64,000 nt of DNA, from contig CM037876.1 of NCBI GenBank assembly GCA_021292165.1, positions 310,446,492 to 310,510,491 on the forward strand. The letters are read 5' to 3'. A model generated the notes under the pieces. It saw nothing but the letters and a program-made list of their open reading frames with translations, was not told the origin of the DNA and did no database searches. Position 1 is the first letter of the stretch, and each line of letters begins with the position of its first letter. The position numbers were made by a program, and so were the translations under genes. This document shows, piece after piece, positions 10,539 through 22,622 of this stretch. This stretch comes from Shinisaurus crocodilurus (Eukaryota; Chordata; Lepidosauria; Squamata; Shinisauridae).

Positions 10539-13141
10539 GTGTCCCCTCAGACACTTTCTAGGGGCCGCAGGATTGCACTGATGTTTTCCCCCTCTAGCTT
10601 AGAACATGTAGACAATAATGGGCGTGTCCTGGTAAAGAAAAGTGATGCTGGATAAAATTAGCCTACGGCAGTTTCATTTTACGTCATGCCTGCAAGTGGT
10701 CGTTATTTTTGCTTGGCTGTACTTCCATCTGATTTTACGCTCTCTGCTAGCTCTGTTTTACATGAATGCCCCCGTAAACTAAATTTCAGTAAGAGAGCAA
10801 AGCGTGTCTATGTAGAGCATTCCTCTGTAAAGGTGGATGCTAGAAGCTAAGTGTTTTTCATACCTAGTTTTGACCGTTACTTGGGAACAAACAGTTATAT
10901 CCAACTGGCAAACTATAGTTTGATCAAACCAGGAAGGTACTCATTAAGCCCCATGTACAGATAAAAAATGTTACATCTGAACCAATTGTTTTTCTGTTCA
11001 TTCCGCCCTAAGGAAGACAATTAGATTTTTTAAAAATGACCCGTCAGTCCAATTGGCTCCCTGTATCCTTGGCTATGATGGATTAGACTGGAGTTCTTTC
11101 CTGTATCTCAAAATCAACCTCTATTGTTGGGACCCCACTTGTGACCCACCAATGTGAATGCTGCTCACCAGCCATGTATGGCATCCCATCAGGTTCAATA
11201 AACCTCTTGTTCTTGCTGTCTGCCTTGAACTTGCAACAACAGGGGCTTTGCTCAGCACTCAACGGGCTGCAGTACATTGTTGCCAAGTTTGGCATGATGG
11301 GTCACACTAAGTTGTGCAGAACTGGTTTAAATGCAGTAGCTCCAAGATCTGTTTTCAGAACATGTGCGGTAAAGTTTTGTTTTGGAACGTGTATCAGTAT
11401 GTCGGCATGTGAAGCCATTTAAGCTTAGCATAGTTTCTATGTTATAATCATGAGAGTGCCATCCTTTTTCTTGTAAAATAAAAAAAAGAGAAATAGCTCT
11501 TATAGGTGTGTAGAAATCAGTGAAACATGACATGCTTTATGGGTCTGTGGATCCTTAGATCAAAAAGCAAATAAAATGACCTCTGGAGTTGGCAGTATGT
11601 GGGATCTACTGTGTCATAGTGGTGAGAATGTTGGGCTGGGACTCGGGAGATCCGTGTTCTAGTTCCCGCTCGGCCATGAAACTCACTGGGAGACTTTGGA
11701 CCAGTCACTGACTCTCAGCCTAACCTACCTCACAGGGTTGTTGTGAGGATAAAATGGAGAGGAGGAAGATTATGTAAGCCGCCTTGGGTTCCTTGCAGGA
11801 AAAAAGGCGGGGTATAAATATGATAAATATCTATTCAGTCTGCTACTGCCCCATCTCTCCCACAGACACACATTCTCTCCCCCCACCCCAAAAAATGTAG
11901 TTGGGTAATAAGTAACCTTTACTGAAAAACATAATGGTTTGCCAAATGCAGATACCATGCATGTGATTTGATGTTTTCTTCCATGTGCGTGCACCTATTC
12001 TATTAAGTGAAGTACAGTTTGCCCCAGTAGTGCCGAAGGACTGTTTTAGAACTCTAGGTGCCAACATAAAAATCTGGTTTGCACATAATGATGGCAAATT
12101 GTGGTGTAATTAACCTATGATTTGTCGCAGCATGTGCGAACAGCCCCAAAATGTTTAGCTGCCCAAGTAACCTGGTGGCTGAAGGGGTGGTGGTGGCTCC
12201 TCACCAACCTGGTAAGCTGGAGGTGGGGTGCGTGGTACTCTTCCAGTCGTGGCACTGTGGACTGAAAATAATGTTTGTGTCTGGGCTAATAATGCACTGA
12301 CCTGGTTTACATGATCAAAATAAGCCATCCTGGCTTAAGCAAGCCACAGTGGTGAGCCACGGCTCGTGCCAGACATGATTTGCATAATCACAGCCCGGCC
12401 ACAATTTTATCGTGTCCTCTGAACCCAGGCGGCATGACTTGTTGGAATGTTAAAGAACCCTCAAATAACCCATGGACTGTTGTAGGGATTTTGTCTTGAT
12501 TGTGTGAAAATGGCCCTTTGTGTTCTTGTTAGCTAGAGAGGAGTTCTCAAGAGTACAGTACTACTTTTTATTACAAGCTTTAATGAATTTCAAATAATCC
12601 TTGCCCTGGTTCTGTCATACAGCTATTGCTTGCTTGGATCAGCAGTTCTATTCCATATAGGAACATACTTGGGGGAGAACTAGGAAAAACCTTCTAGACA
12701 TAACCATTATTTTAACTGTCTTCACTATGGATGTAAATGATGGCTGAACAGCAGCAACCCGTGACTGGTCTAGTTAGGAGCAAGGTGTGTTCTCTCTGTA
12801 GGGTGGGTGAAACTAGATGCATCTCATTCATCCCTTTTTTCATCCAAGAAGCTGCTCAGATGAGAAGTGGGAGTGCTCTCAAACCAGGTTCCTTTATTGT
12901 TTAGTGCCGACTGAACTCTCTGCCTTTTTAAGGAAGTTTGTTTTGGTAGAAGTAGGAAGTCTTCCAAGATCAAGAAGCGACTTCCATCAGTTTCAAAAGG
13001 GAGGCTTGCGCACGTACGTCTGTCTTCCAGTTCTGGGAACTCCATTACTAAGCAGATTAGGAGGGTAAACAGCACAGATAATTTGGAGAGTTCCTAGTAA
13101 AGGCATGGTTTGCTCTACTTAGATTGAAACAGCATTTTAAA
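10537..13141. other. No gene outside the Sauria SINE
   Basis: AT-rich intronic sequence. A diverged MITE-like tract (CCTGGCTTAAGCAAGCCAC) lies at 12300-12480. Small frames have no domain character. Confidence 0.55.
11608..11830 (+). mobile_element. Sauria-type SINE
   Basis: Nearly complete: degraded box A (GTGTCATAGTGGTGAGAATG), GGGAGATCCGTGTTCTAGTT, the CTCAGCCTAACCTACCTCAC body and the AAGGCGGGGTATAAATATGA tail. Confidence 0.85.
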
Positions 13142-13306
13142 CAGGACCGGTGCAAGGCAGTTTGGTGCCCTAGGCAAGATCAGATATTTAGCGCCCCCCC
13201 CTTCCCACTTGAGAGCGCTGTATTTTTTTCCAAGGCGTTTCTGGCGCCCCTTTTAGCCCTGCGCCCTAGGCGGCTGCCTAGTTGGCCTAATGGTAGCACC
13301 GGCCCT
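13142..13306. mobile_element. hAT MITE, CAGGGCCGGTGC family, short form
   Basis: Tips CAGGACCGGTGC and GCACCGGCCCTG; perfect target duplication ATTTTAAA at 13134-13141 and 13307-13314. Compared with its neighbour at 13329 it lacks about 113 bp between CCCACTTGAG and AGCGCTGTAT. Confidence 0.88.
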
Positions 13307-13328
13307 GATTTTAAAACACTGTTCCTCT

Positions 13329-13606
13329 CAGGGCAGTGGCAAGGCAGTTTGGTGCCCTAGGCAAGATCAGATATTTAGCGCCCCCCCTTCCCACTTGAGC
13401 CCTCCCTCCCTCCAGCCCTATGCCCATTATGAAATAAAAGTCAATTGTGAAATTCCGTCTACTACGAGTCAAGATATGATTGGTAAAACAAACTTGGTAA
13501 AATACGCATTTTAGCGCTGTATTTTTTTTTCAAGGCGTTTCTGGCGCCCCGTTTAGCCCTGCTCCCTAGGCAGCTGCCTAGTTGGCCTAATGGTAGCACC
13601 GGCCCT
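13329..13606. mobile_element. hAT MITE, CAGGGCCGGTGC family, long form
   Basis: Same ends as the short form 22 bp away, with its own perfect duplication GTTCCTCT (13321-13328, 13607-13614). It carries about 113 bp of extra interior, presumably retained from the parent element. The left tip has GCAGTGG in place of CCGGTG. Confidence 0.87.
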
Positions 13607-13707
13607 GGTTCCTCTGTAACCTAAGCTCTTGTTAAATGTGCAAGGTAGAGAACAAAAAAGTGCCAGCTCTCACCTGTCGCTATACTGCCTCTCATTCTCA
13701 AGCACAT

Positions 13708-13790
13708 GACTGGGTCAGACCATTGGTCCATCTAGCTCAGTATTGCCTGCTCTGACTGGGAGTAGATCTCCAAGGCCTGGAGCAAATGTC
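13708..13790 (-). mobile_element. Ala-tRNA-like SINE, 3' part
   Basis: The reverse complement gives CAATACTGAGCTAGATGGACC and TGGTCTGACCCAGTC. The tRNA head is absent. Confidence 0.6.
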
Positions 13791-13799
13791 CCGTTGCCT

Positions 13800-15245
13800 G
13801 GACGACTTCTCAGCCAAGCATTTACGAAGGTTAGATGAATTTTCAACCGGGAAAACTATTACCGGTAAGTCTTGAACTTCCCTGAATTCCAAGGCATCAT
13901 TTTGGCTTGACATATTAATACTGTAGTTTTAATAAGACGCTGAATGCCGGCATCTGGGGACTCGAGTGTGGCAGGAAGATTCCTCCCCTGTACTTCCTGC
14001 TGTCCTTCCCTTGCAGAGCCAGTGTGGGAAGCTGCATTGTAAACTCGCAGGCAGGTGACCGTGTTTCAAGCAAGGCAATGAGGCCAATTTTATAATAAAC
14101 TGCATGGGATTATCTGTCAGCCTGTGCCTGGAGCAGAACAATATTTAATTGTATTCTGCATGTCTAAGCAGACTTCAAAGCCGGGTTCATTTTTTTTTTT
14201 TTAATCATTCCACCACACCCACTGGTACTGCAATAACTTGCACGCTGCTTCAAGCAAACCCAGGCTATTAACCTTGCTTGATTTGTTCCTCCTCCTCAGG
14301 GTTAGAATAAATACGCCTCCCATGCTGCTTAGAAAAGAGTCATTTCATAATCCACTTCCTACGAAAGCATGCCTCTAGCAGAGACCAGTTGGCATACTTT
14401 AATATTGGGGGGTTGCGTAGGGAGATACTTTGAGATTTTACATGAGCCATAGCTTTCCTGTTTATTTGCCCAGTCTTTATTTTCATTGTGTTAAGAGGAT
14501 GTGTGAATAATGTCTGTGAAGCAGAATTGATGAAAGCGAACAAGGAAGCTTGAATTACAGTGGGTAGATCATTAACAACTCGTGTTTTCCTTACTACTTA
14601 AACTTCCTTGTTCCTGGGAATCGGTTTTGTAGAGTACATCCCATAAAATGATTCATTCTCTAAGAGAAATTGAATTGGGGTGAGCTGGGGGACTTGTAGA
14701 CATTTTAAGACCATCCTGGATGTTATCACAATCCCGCCTGCCTTTCTTTGAAGAGTGGGACATGTGTTTTGCAGCCCACATGAGGGGGGAGGATATCTGT
14801 TGTGCATGGCTGGCTGTTTTAATGCTGTTTGCACAGTAATCTGAGCCCATGAAAAGCTCAGTGCCAAATTTGCTGGTCTCTTTCTTTCTTCTGGCTAGGA
14901 ATGCAGGTCACTAGGCATCAGGTGTGGGGGGGTGGGTGAGCCAGCACTTCTGCTTCAGCAAAACGACAAAGGAATTCTCTCACCCACCAGCCCAGTGGCT
15001 TGTTGAAACCTTGCTGGACTATCAAGGGCTTGCCAATGCTCCTCTAGGCCTTGTCCCAGTTTGTAGCCAACAGGTGAGTCTCTCTGGACATGCAGTTAAG
15101 CACATGGCACAACGGTTCCTGGGAAGAAAATTCCTGCACATGGAAAACTACCATTATTGGTGGGAAAAGCTAGGTGAAAACCCTTCTCCTGGACATCTGC
15201 TCTCTGAGAGCTGGGGTTCTTTCTTCTGCTGGTAAATATTGACCC
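13800..15245. other. No feature recognised
   Basis: Small frames occur on both strands, with no protein family or repeat evident. Confidence 0.55.
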
Positions 15246-15581
15246 AGTTTGCATGTAACAGCAACCCATGGGTTGTTGGGGGCTGCGTGCAAATGAGCAC
15301 GCAGATTCCCGCCCACTTGCTGCTGCCGCTTTGCATCTGGTTTAGCGTGTTCAGCGTGATGTCTGAACCTCTCTCTCTGGGTTGTTGAGGGAGAAATAAC
15401 CCAGCAACAAACCCGTGGGTTAAAACTCCCTCAACAACCCAGAGTGCCGGGTTCAGACATCGTGCTGAATAACCCAGGATGCTAAACTGGATGCAAAGTG
15501 GAAGCGGCGAGCGGGCAGCAGGGAGCTTGCTCACTCGTGCGTGGCCCCAACAACCCATGGATTGTTGTTACATGCAAACCC
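15246..15581. mobile_element. Large palindromic MITE, about 336 bp
   Basis: The arms start GTTTGCATGTAACAGCAACC and, read from the other end, GTTTGCATGTAACAACAATC. They continue through TGGTTTAGC and GATGTCTGAACC to a centre rich in TGGGTTGTTGAGGGAG. Arm similarity is high but not perfect. Clear target duplications were not found. Confidence 0.7.
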
Positions 15582-16159
15582 TGCACTTGGAGAGTAGATG
15601 TGGTTAACCCATAGCTGGTTTGTGACATGGAAACTGTGCCATTTAGCCACCTAATTCCACCACTTGCAATTTGAAGTGGGTACAGTCCAGGAGCATTCTA
15701 CCCTGTATTGAGCTGTTTGTCTAAAGAACTTCTGTGTGTGGTTTCAGGATTCCATGGGGTTACTTGGCCTAAAAAGAGACTGACCTTTACTGCCTCTTGA
15801 TTTATGCTGGGAGGAACTCATAGATCTAAACTGCTTTTTTCCATTTTGATCTGGCATCCACCCTATCCCATGGGCTACAGGCAGGTTACAGCAATTATTC
15901 CTAAATGGGGCACATCCCTGCCTGACAGGACTCAGTAAAGTGGGGAAGGAAGGAAGAGAAAGAGAGAAAAAGAAAGGAAGAGTATCCGAGATACATACTC
16001 AATCCTCCTGCACTCCTTGTTCCTTATCTCTCCTTCCCACCCCCACCCCAATTCCTGCTCAGTATAGCCAACATTCTCTTCCTCTGCTCCACTGGTTCCT
16101 AACTTTGGGGAAAATTCTAGCCACCAGTATAACTTTATTCATTTTAGGATAAAGCAATT

Positions 16160-17110
16160 GATATGTATTTATTTTATTAAAATATTTATAACCCAACTTT
16201 CAGCTGAAACAGAGCCCCTAAGGTGGTGTACAAGAAGGAAAAGAATATTAAAACACGTTAACAGACCCCATTAACAGCAAAGCTGCCATTAAAACCTCAG
16301 CAAATGGAATCAACCTCATATTAAAAACTATTAAAAGCCAAGCAGAACAAAAAATATCTTCACTGCCTGCATAAAACTGAGCAAAGATGGGGCCAGTCCC
16401 ACCTCCCTAGGGAGGGAATACTACATTTGGGTTGCTGCTACAGAGAAAGCCCCGCCCTGCATTTCCACCAACCGAGCTTCTCTTGGTGGTAGGACACACA
16501 ATTGGGCCTCCAAAGCACCCCAGATAGATAGAGCCCTGAAGATTCCCATAGCCAAGGGGCCAAACAATAATCCCCCAGCATCACCTTCTAGGAATGTTCA
16601 GCCAAATAGGACCATATTTACGTACCTAGACACTAAGGTCATCATCTCAGAAGGATACCATGGCTGATGGTATTGGATGCTGCTGAAATATCGAATAGAA
16701 CCAACACGGCCACATTTCCTTCTGCCTAGCTCCTGGTGTAGATCATCCATCAAGGTGCTCAAGGCTGTTTCAGTCCCCAAACCGGGCCTGTACCTAGTTT
16801 GGAAGGGATCCAAATAATCAGCTTCACCCAAGAAAACTTGTGGAGTTGAGTTGCTACAACCTGCTCTGACACCTTACTCAAAGAAGAGTAGGTGGAGACT
16901 GGTCTTGCATTCCTTTAGAGAGGCATTGGAACATAACCCTCCTTCAAAGAAACATTTGCAATCTCCACCACCCACCTGGCCAGTTCCCCTCTGGCTGTTT
17001 TTCACCAATCAGGATGGACTCAGGCCCAAGAAGCAGATGATTTGCTTCACTCCTCCAAATAACTTGTCCACATCCTCAGGCTGAACAAGATTAAACTCAT
17101 CCATCAAAAT
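16160..17110 (-). mobile_element. L2-like LINE, minus strand, degraded reverse transcriptase
   Basis: The minus strand at 16831-16720 reads LDPFQTRYRPGLGTETALST and LMDDLHQELGR, the reverse-transcriptase segment just before the catalytic core in L2/CR1-type LINEs. Lower positions hold the 3' part (CTTCTCTGTAGCAGCAACCC on the minus strand). Many stops. Confidence 0.68.
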
Positions 17111-17215
17111 TGGACAAGCAGTTGCCACCGTAGAACTTGCACTCAGTGTGAAGTCCCATTCAGAGCAGATGTGAGCAATTTAATCAGTGTTTTGCAAGCT
17201 CGGCACAGTGGGCAT

Positions 17216-17241
17216 GTTAATTAATTAATTAATTAATTATT
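17216..17241. repeat. (TTAA)n microsatellite
   Basis: Six TTAA units followed by TTCATTTAATC. Confidence 0.9.
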
Positions 17242-17299
17242 CATTTAATCAATTTATAGACCGCTTGACTCTCCTCTGCCTGAAACCATCTGCCAATGG

Positions 17300-17624
17300 C
17301 AGGGGTATAAAGGAAAAACCAAAGGTGCTGGTGTCTTCTGGTACCATTATGACCTACAAAGAATCTTTTGAGGGCTGCTAAGAAGTTAGTGCTGGACGAA
17401 TCCCAAGTTTTGGGATCACCCCGTTACAAAGAGCTTTTCTGATGCTGGCAGTGGTAACTTGGCACAGCCTCCCATTTGCCAGATCAATACAGCCTCTGAA
17501 ATGGGACTTGTCCTCTCGATCTGGCATCATCTTTCTTGGTTCCTTTGTTTAGGACACGGGGCCCATCCCTATAAAAACAGCAGGACATCCTATTCACGAG
17601 GCACCCCTGCCAGATGTCATTCCA

Positions 17625-17655
<31 letters not shown>

Positions 17656-18751
17656 CTCCAAGTTGGTGCTTTAGAAATTTTAAAAATAAGAGAGGAGATT
17701 CCACCGGCCCACCTTAGCAGCCTGTTCCGCTGCTGACAGCCTTGTTGCAAACGTCTGTGCCAGCGCTTAGTCCACGTCGATTTTTCTCTCACCTTGCAGC
17801 TCCTGGATTGTGCCATATTTTCTGTGGATACGGTGAGTGCAGCCTTCAAACGGAAGCTAGCAAGGTGTTCTCTGAAGAGAAGCAGATGTGCTGGTGACAT
17901 CAGAGCGGCGATAATGTCTCCTCGCTTGCAGCCCAGTCTTGTAGATCTGAGTTGTCAGCAGAGCTAAATTTCCACCCTGCACTCGGCCTACATATAAAGG
18001 GGGGGGGGATGTAGGAGTATCCCACTTGGGCTGGGAGGAAAAGGAGGGGAGGGGGCAATCTCCCTCCCCCCTCCCCTTGCAGTTCTTCAAAAATTTTCTC
18101 AAGTGGAGCAGTGGCAGCCCAACATGCGTTTACCTTGAGGAGGAGAAGGGGCAGCCTGGAGTTCCGGGGAGGCGGTGTTCTTTGTCCTTCTGAGGATCCG
18201 GAGAAGGCAGTGTAGGCAGATTTGGGTTAAACAGCCTTGGCTGTGACTATTCCAAATCCCCCTTGTGTCTCCCTTCCAGCCTTGGGTTGAGGAGGGCAAA
18301 AAAGCCTGCCACAGCATTGCCGATACTGCTACGCTTTCCCAGGTCTTCGATGGTGGCAGCTTTTGCGGTGGTTGGGGTGGGCGGGAGAAGAGAAGAGGTG
18401 GGAAAATGGAGTCAAAACGCGTGGCACGAGGTTTATGAAGGATCCAGCTTGCGAATCCAGTATCTCGTGTAATCCAGTATCTCGTGTGGTTAAAGGCACT
18501 GCCGATGCTGTGCTCCGGCGCGAGGAGGGCCAATTTTTTTCAGTCTGGTGAGAGCTGCGTGAGTGACTTCTGAGCTGGTTGGCAGTCAGCCCAACCCAGC
18601 CATGACAACATTGCTGATGTATGAGCAAAGCGGGGTGTGTGTGTGTGGGGGGGGGGCATAGACGTATTCCCTCATCTCCTTGGGAATGGCAACATCCCCC
18701 TCCATCCTCTCTACTCCTCTGGAGAAGATAATGTTCCCGGTGACCCTACAG
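17300..18751. other. No gene; moderately GC-rich
   Basis: Contains (TC)n at 17627-17656 and a pyrimidine/purine-rich stretch at 18000-18080. GTAATCCAGTATCTCGTGT-type short direct repeats occur at 18455-18490. CpGs are more frequent than in the surroundings, but not enough to call an island. Confidence 0.5.
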
Positions 18752-18869
18752 CAGCCTTCCCCAACCTGGTGCCCTCAAGATATGTCAGACTTCAACTTCC
18801 ATCATTCCCAGCCAGCATTGGGACTTGCAGTCTGACACATCTGGAGCACACCAGGTTGGGGAAGACGGC
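18752..18869. mobile_element. hAT MITE, CAGCCTTCCCCAACC family
   Basis: Both arms are present: left CAGCCTTCCCCAACCTGGTG, right CACCAGGTTGGGGAAGACGG. The centre carries the ACTTGCAGTC / CAACTTCCATC motifs of this family. Flanks CCCTACAG / CCCTACGG match 7 of 8 and also have a central TA. It is clearly older than the CAGTGTTCTCC family. Confidence 0.75.
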
Positions 18870-18969
18870 CCCTACGGAGGTGCTGTGGGCTGGCTGCAAG
18901 CGTGATGGCACACCATGCAGGAGCGGGGTCGTGGGCACGCACGCACGCACGCGCACACACTATCTATCA

Positions 18970-19099
18970 CAGTGTTCTCCAACCTTGGGTCCCCAGATGT
19001 TTTTGGCCTACAACTCCCAGCATGCCCCAGCCAGCTGGCTGGGGCATGCTGGGAGTTGTAGGCCAAAAACATCTGGGGACCCAAGGTTGGAGAACACTG
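18970..19099. mobile_element. Palindromic hAT MITE, subfamily A, copy 3
   Basis: Complete 130-bp palindrome with almost no central spacer. Perfect target duplication ATCTATCA at 18962-18969 and 19100-19107. Confidence 0.93.
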
Positions 19100-19107
19100 A
19101 TCTATCA

Positions 19108-20197
19108 TCCATCCATCCATCCATGGGTGGAATCCTGAGTGCAGCCAACATAGTATAAAAACAGTGTTAAGCCAGATAAACCTTTTAAATTATATGCCTA
19201 CGACATCATCGTCATCATCAAAAGCAATACAGCCATGAAGGAAGACAGAAAAACCTGTCCAGCAGATTTAAGCCACAGCTACCGAAGGCGGCTCATGTTT
19301 GTCTGAGATGCCACTTGCTCCCGTACTCTTGCCATCAGAGTATTGCGTACGCAACCCAACGCAGCCACAGGGGGTTTGTTCTTGTTGCAGATTTGGGAAT
19401 GGTCTGAGATCATCTTGCAAGCTGCATGCTAGTCGTGGCTGGGTTGGTGAGCTAGCCCTCTTCGTTCCAGAGAGCTGGAAAGCCAGGGTGGCTGGGTGGA
19501 CAGTCTGCTGTGTGGAGATGTGCCTTTCATCTCGAAAGATCCAAAATAACTTTCCATACAGGCTCAAATAGCCCCGCTTGCAGGCCCACAGAGTTCTATG
19601 CCCTTCATACAAAAATGCAAATGCCACGAGAGATAAAAGCTGTGTGCTCTGAGACTAGGGAGAAGTTAATTGAGCTCTTTATGGTATGGCTTTCTATACG
19701 TGGCTGAAAGAAATGCTAACCCCGGAAGGCTGGCACTAAACTGGGCACCAACTGTGGTGTGTGCTTTTTTCAATGCCATGGGCTTAAAATCTTCAACCGT
19801 TGATATGTAAAAAGTGTGTGTGTTGGTTTTATTTTTCTTCCACTCTTTCCAGTCTGAGAGTCAATCCAGTTGTGCTTTTTAGGGAGGAGTAACAAAGCAG
19901 CATGCTGGGGTTTAGTCAGAAAATTTCTAAAGGCCATGCTGGCTGGGGAGGATGGGCTTGTACTCCAAGGCATCTGAAGAGCACGTGATTGGAGAAGGCT
20001 GTTCTACAGCATCACTTCAGGTTTGCTGCAAGAAATCCAGCTGGGAGTCTGCTCTGATCAGTGTTCAGTTCCTAGTGCTGCTTGGGTGGGTAAAATCCAA
20101 ATTGGTTACCTCTGCACAACTCAGTAGTAATTCTTTTGAGTAGTAATTAGTGTATTTGTTGCTGCATTGTTTTTAATTTTTAAAACCGTTTTAAATT
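19108..20197. other. No feature recognised
   Basis: Unique-looking sequence with short unrelated frames. Confidence 0.55.
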
Positions 20198-20229
20198 CTG
20201 TATTAAATAATTTTATTGTTTTTATTGTA

Positions 20230-20392
20230 GGTACCGTAGGTAGGTAGGCGATCACTCGTGACCGAGTAAGATTGTCTTCCAGGATAAAAATTGCAAAAAG
20301 AAAATTATAAGAAGAGGAAATTCTAAAAAATTGTGTAGACTCTAGTGATGGGTCCATAAGTGACTGTGGAGGCCAATTCTAGATCCACACAG
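20230..20392 (-). mobile_element. Zinc-finger LINE 3' end, minus strand
   Basis: Shares GATCACTCGTGACCGAGTAAG and GGAAATTCTAAAAAATTGTG with the family member at 40890. Flanked by a 32-bp imperfect target duplication (20198-20229 and 20393-20424), and inserted in an L2-like tail. Confidence 0.75.
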
Positions 20393-20825
20393 CTGTATTA
20401 AATAATTGTATCATTTTTATTGTATTATGGCCTTGTTTTGGCACTGTTGTAAACCACCCAGAGAGCTCTGGATATTGGGCAGTATAGAAATGAAATGAAT
20501 AAATAAATAAATAAATCTGAAGGTCTTTGGGCAGGGGGTGAGTCAACATTAACAGTGCAATGCATGTTGGTGCTCCTGGTTCAAATATAAACATACGGTA
20601 GTTAAGTTTTATGAGCCTGTCCATGTAAATTAGCCTGTATTTCATATGTGTTTTTATATATAGGCTGTTGCCTAATTTTATTTGTAATTTTATTTTTTTC
20701 TGTGGTGCTCCTGACATGAATAAATAATAAATAGTGAAATGCAGACGGGTCTAGGAATTTGGGATGGATCACTTCTGTTGCACCTCAACCTGCTAGGAAC
20801 CCTATCTTACTTAAGATATCTATTA

Positions 20826-20827
<2 letters not shown>

Positions 20828-20860
<33 letters not shown>
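20828..20860. repeat. (TG)n microsatellite
   Basis: About 15 TG units between TTAGTA and TATACACAC. Confidence 0.93.
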
Positions 20861-20862
<2 letters not shown>

Positions 20863-20884
20863 CACACTTGTGACTCAGGATAAC

Positions 20885-21010
20885 ACTTCATGCTTCTGAT
20901 GAAGTGGGCTGTGTTCCATGAAAACCTATGCTATAATAATACATTTGTTAAGTCTTTAAGGTGCCAGAAGATTCTTTGTGGTTTTTGCTACAACAACAGA
21001 CTAATGTGAC
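20885..21010 (+). repeat. Retroelement end, family uncertain (related to 5560)
   Basis: CTTCTGATGAAGTGGGCTGT, TCCATGAAAACCTATGCTAT and TTAAGGTGCCAGAAGATTC form a common amniote retroelement tail. It follows a (TG)n tract. Confidence 0.5.
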
Positions 21011-21117
21011 GACCTCCCAGGGGGACTACCCTGTTGCTAGTCTGTAAGGTGCCAAGTGCATAGTGAGCCAGTGTGGTGTCGTGGTTAGAGAGGGCTGGAG
21101 TTAATTTAAAAATGTGT

Positions 21118-21176
21118 AATAGCCATGCTGGCTGGGGATGATGGGCATGGTAGTCCAACACATCTGGAAGGCACCA
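21118..21176. mobile_element. hAT MITE half (CAGCCTTCCCC family)
   Basis: Right arm with GCTGGCTGGGGATGATGGGC and ACACATCTGGAAGGCACCAG; the left arm is not recognisable. Confidence 0.55.
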
Positions 21177-21332
21177 GTTTGAAATAGATTAACCTGATGT
21201 ACACCCCCCTGAGCTGGGTGAAATTTAGGGTGCAAACTCTGGAGAAGTTTTGAAAGATGGATCTTGTTCCCAACCTTCCAAGTCAGTCTGTCATGTGCTG
21301 ATTGTCTGACTGTTTATAGATTTCATAGATAG

Positions 21333-21410
21333 ATCATAGAGTTGGAAGGAGCCTACAAGGCTATCGAGTCCAACCCCCTGCTCAATGCAGGAAACTAGAG
21401 GAGGGTTCTG
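21333..21410 (-). mobile_element. 5S-rRNA-headed SINE, tail only
   Basis: The CR1-like tail and CCTCTAGTTTCCTGCATTG are present, but the 5S part is missing, so this copy is 5'-truncated. Confidence 0.7.
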
Positions 21411-21910
21411 GCATTTATCCCACTGATATCAACTTTGCCCATTTGTTGTGTGGGCACACATGATTGTGGTGTAGTGGTGTTTTGTTCCTCTTCTTCAGCT
21501 TTTTGAGTTGAGTTCAGGTGGGCTAGAAAGCTCCTGAAGTTGTATGTGTCCCTGTGTCCTTCCAGTGTCATTTTCTGAAATTCACTTTGAGTTGTCATCT
21601 ATCCACTTGCCACCATCCTCCAGAGAGAAGAGCCCTAGGTGTTCTGGGTGTTGCTCCTTTAATACATTTGGTTGATCTTGTGCTCTGGTAATTTTTATGA
21701 TGTGTGCTTTTTCTAAAGATAAAATGTGCACTGCCTGCTAATTGCCTGCTGCCCTCTAACCTCCTTTCTCTCCCCATCGCATTTGCTTTTTCAGAAATGC
21801 CCTTCAAAGGATTGTGCAAAACATCGAGGGTGCTGTGATGTCTGAAGCTGTGCAGAGGGGCTGCTCTCTGAAGGTACTCTTTTAATTTACCCCGAGTGAT
21901 GTGTCTAAGC

Positions 21911-22024
21911 CAGTGTTCTCCAACCTTGGGTCCCGAGATGTTTTTGGCCTACAACTCCGCTGGCTGGGGCATGCTGGGAGTTGTAGGCCAAAAACACCTG
22001 GGGACCCAAGATTGGAGAACACTG
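21911..22024. mobile_element. Palindromic hAT MITE, subfamily A, copy 4
   Basis: A 114-bp member whose left arm is shortened near the centre. Perfect target duplication GTCTAAGC at 21903-21910 and 22025-22032. A few substitutions break the arm pairing. Confidence 0.92.
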
Positions 22025-22034
22025 GTCTAAGCAG

Positions 22035-22530
22035 TAAGCGGGGAATAAGGGGAGACATGATAGAGGTGTACAAAATTATCCATGGTGTGGAGTATGTGGA
22101 TAGGTAGTCCAGTAGGGTCATCCCATGAAGCTAATTGGTGGGAGGTTCAGGACAGATAAATGGACGTCCTCCTTCACACAGCACATAGTTGATTCAACTG
22201 CGGAATGTGCTACCAGAAGATGTAGTGATGGCCACCAACATGGACGAGTTTAAAAGGGGATTCGACAAATTCCTGGAGGGAAAGGCTATTAGTGGCTGCT
22301 AGACATGATGGCTATATACTACCTCCAGTATCAGGGCCAGTATGCCCCTGCTGGGGGCCCTAAATGGAGGGCCAGTATGCCCCTGCTGGGGGCCCTAAAT
22401 GGCATGGTGCTGTTGTCCTACTAGTGGGTTTCCAGTGGGCAGCTGGTTGGCCACTATGTGAGCAGAATGCTGGACTAGATGGACCCTTGGTCTGATCCAG
22501 CATGAATCTTCTTATGTTCTTATGAGCAGT
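22035..22530 (+). mobile_element. CR1-group LINE 3' end
   Basis: RGDMIEVYKIIHGVEYVDR, then GNVLPEDVVMATNMDEFKRG-like codons with frame breaks, then a 3'UTR ending GGACTAGATGGACCCTTGG and TCTTATGTTCTTATG. Contains a 35-bp tandem duplication at 22333-22402. Confidence 0.78.
22333..22402 (+). repeat. 35-bp tandem duplication
   Basis: Two identical head-to-tail units starting AGGGCCAGTATGCCCCTGCT, inside a CR1-group 3' end. Confidence 0.9.
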
Positions 22531-22622
22531 TCAACTTACGTCTTACTGGCTTTTTGGGGTTGGGGCAGGGAGAGAATCCTTTTCAACATATACAATGTAG
22601 TCAGTTATGTGCTGACTTTAGA

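Noticed and set aside
17700..18620. CpG-island promoter for FBXO34
   Set aside because: CpGs are slightly enriched, but the stretch is interrupted by AT-rich parts and no exon or initiation motif could be defined.
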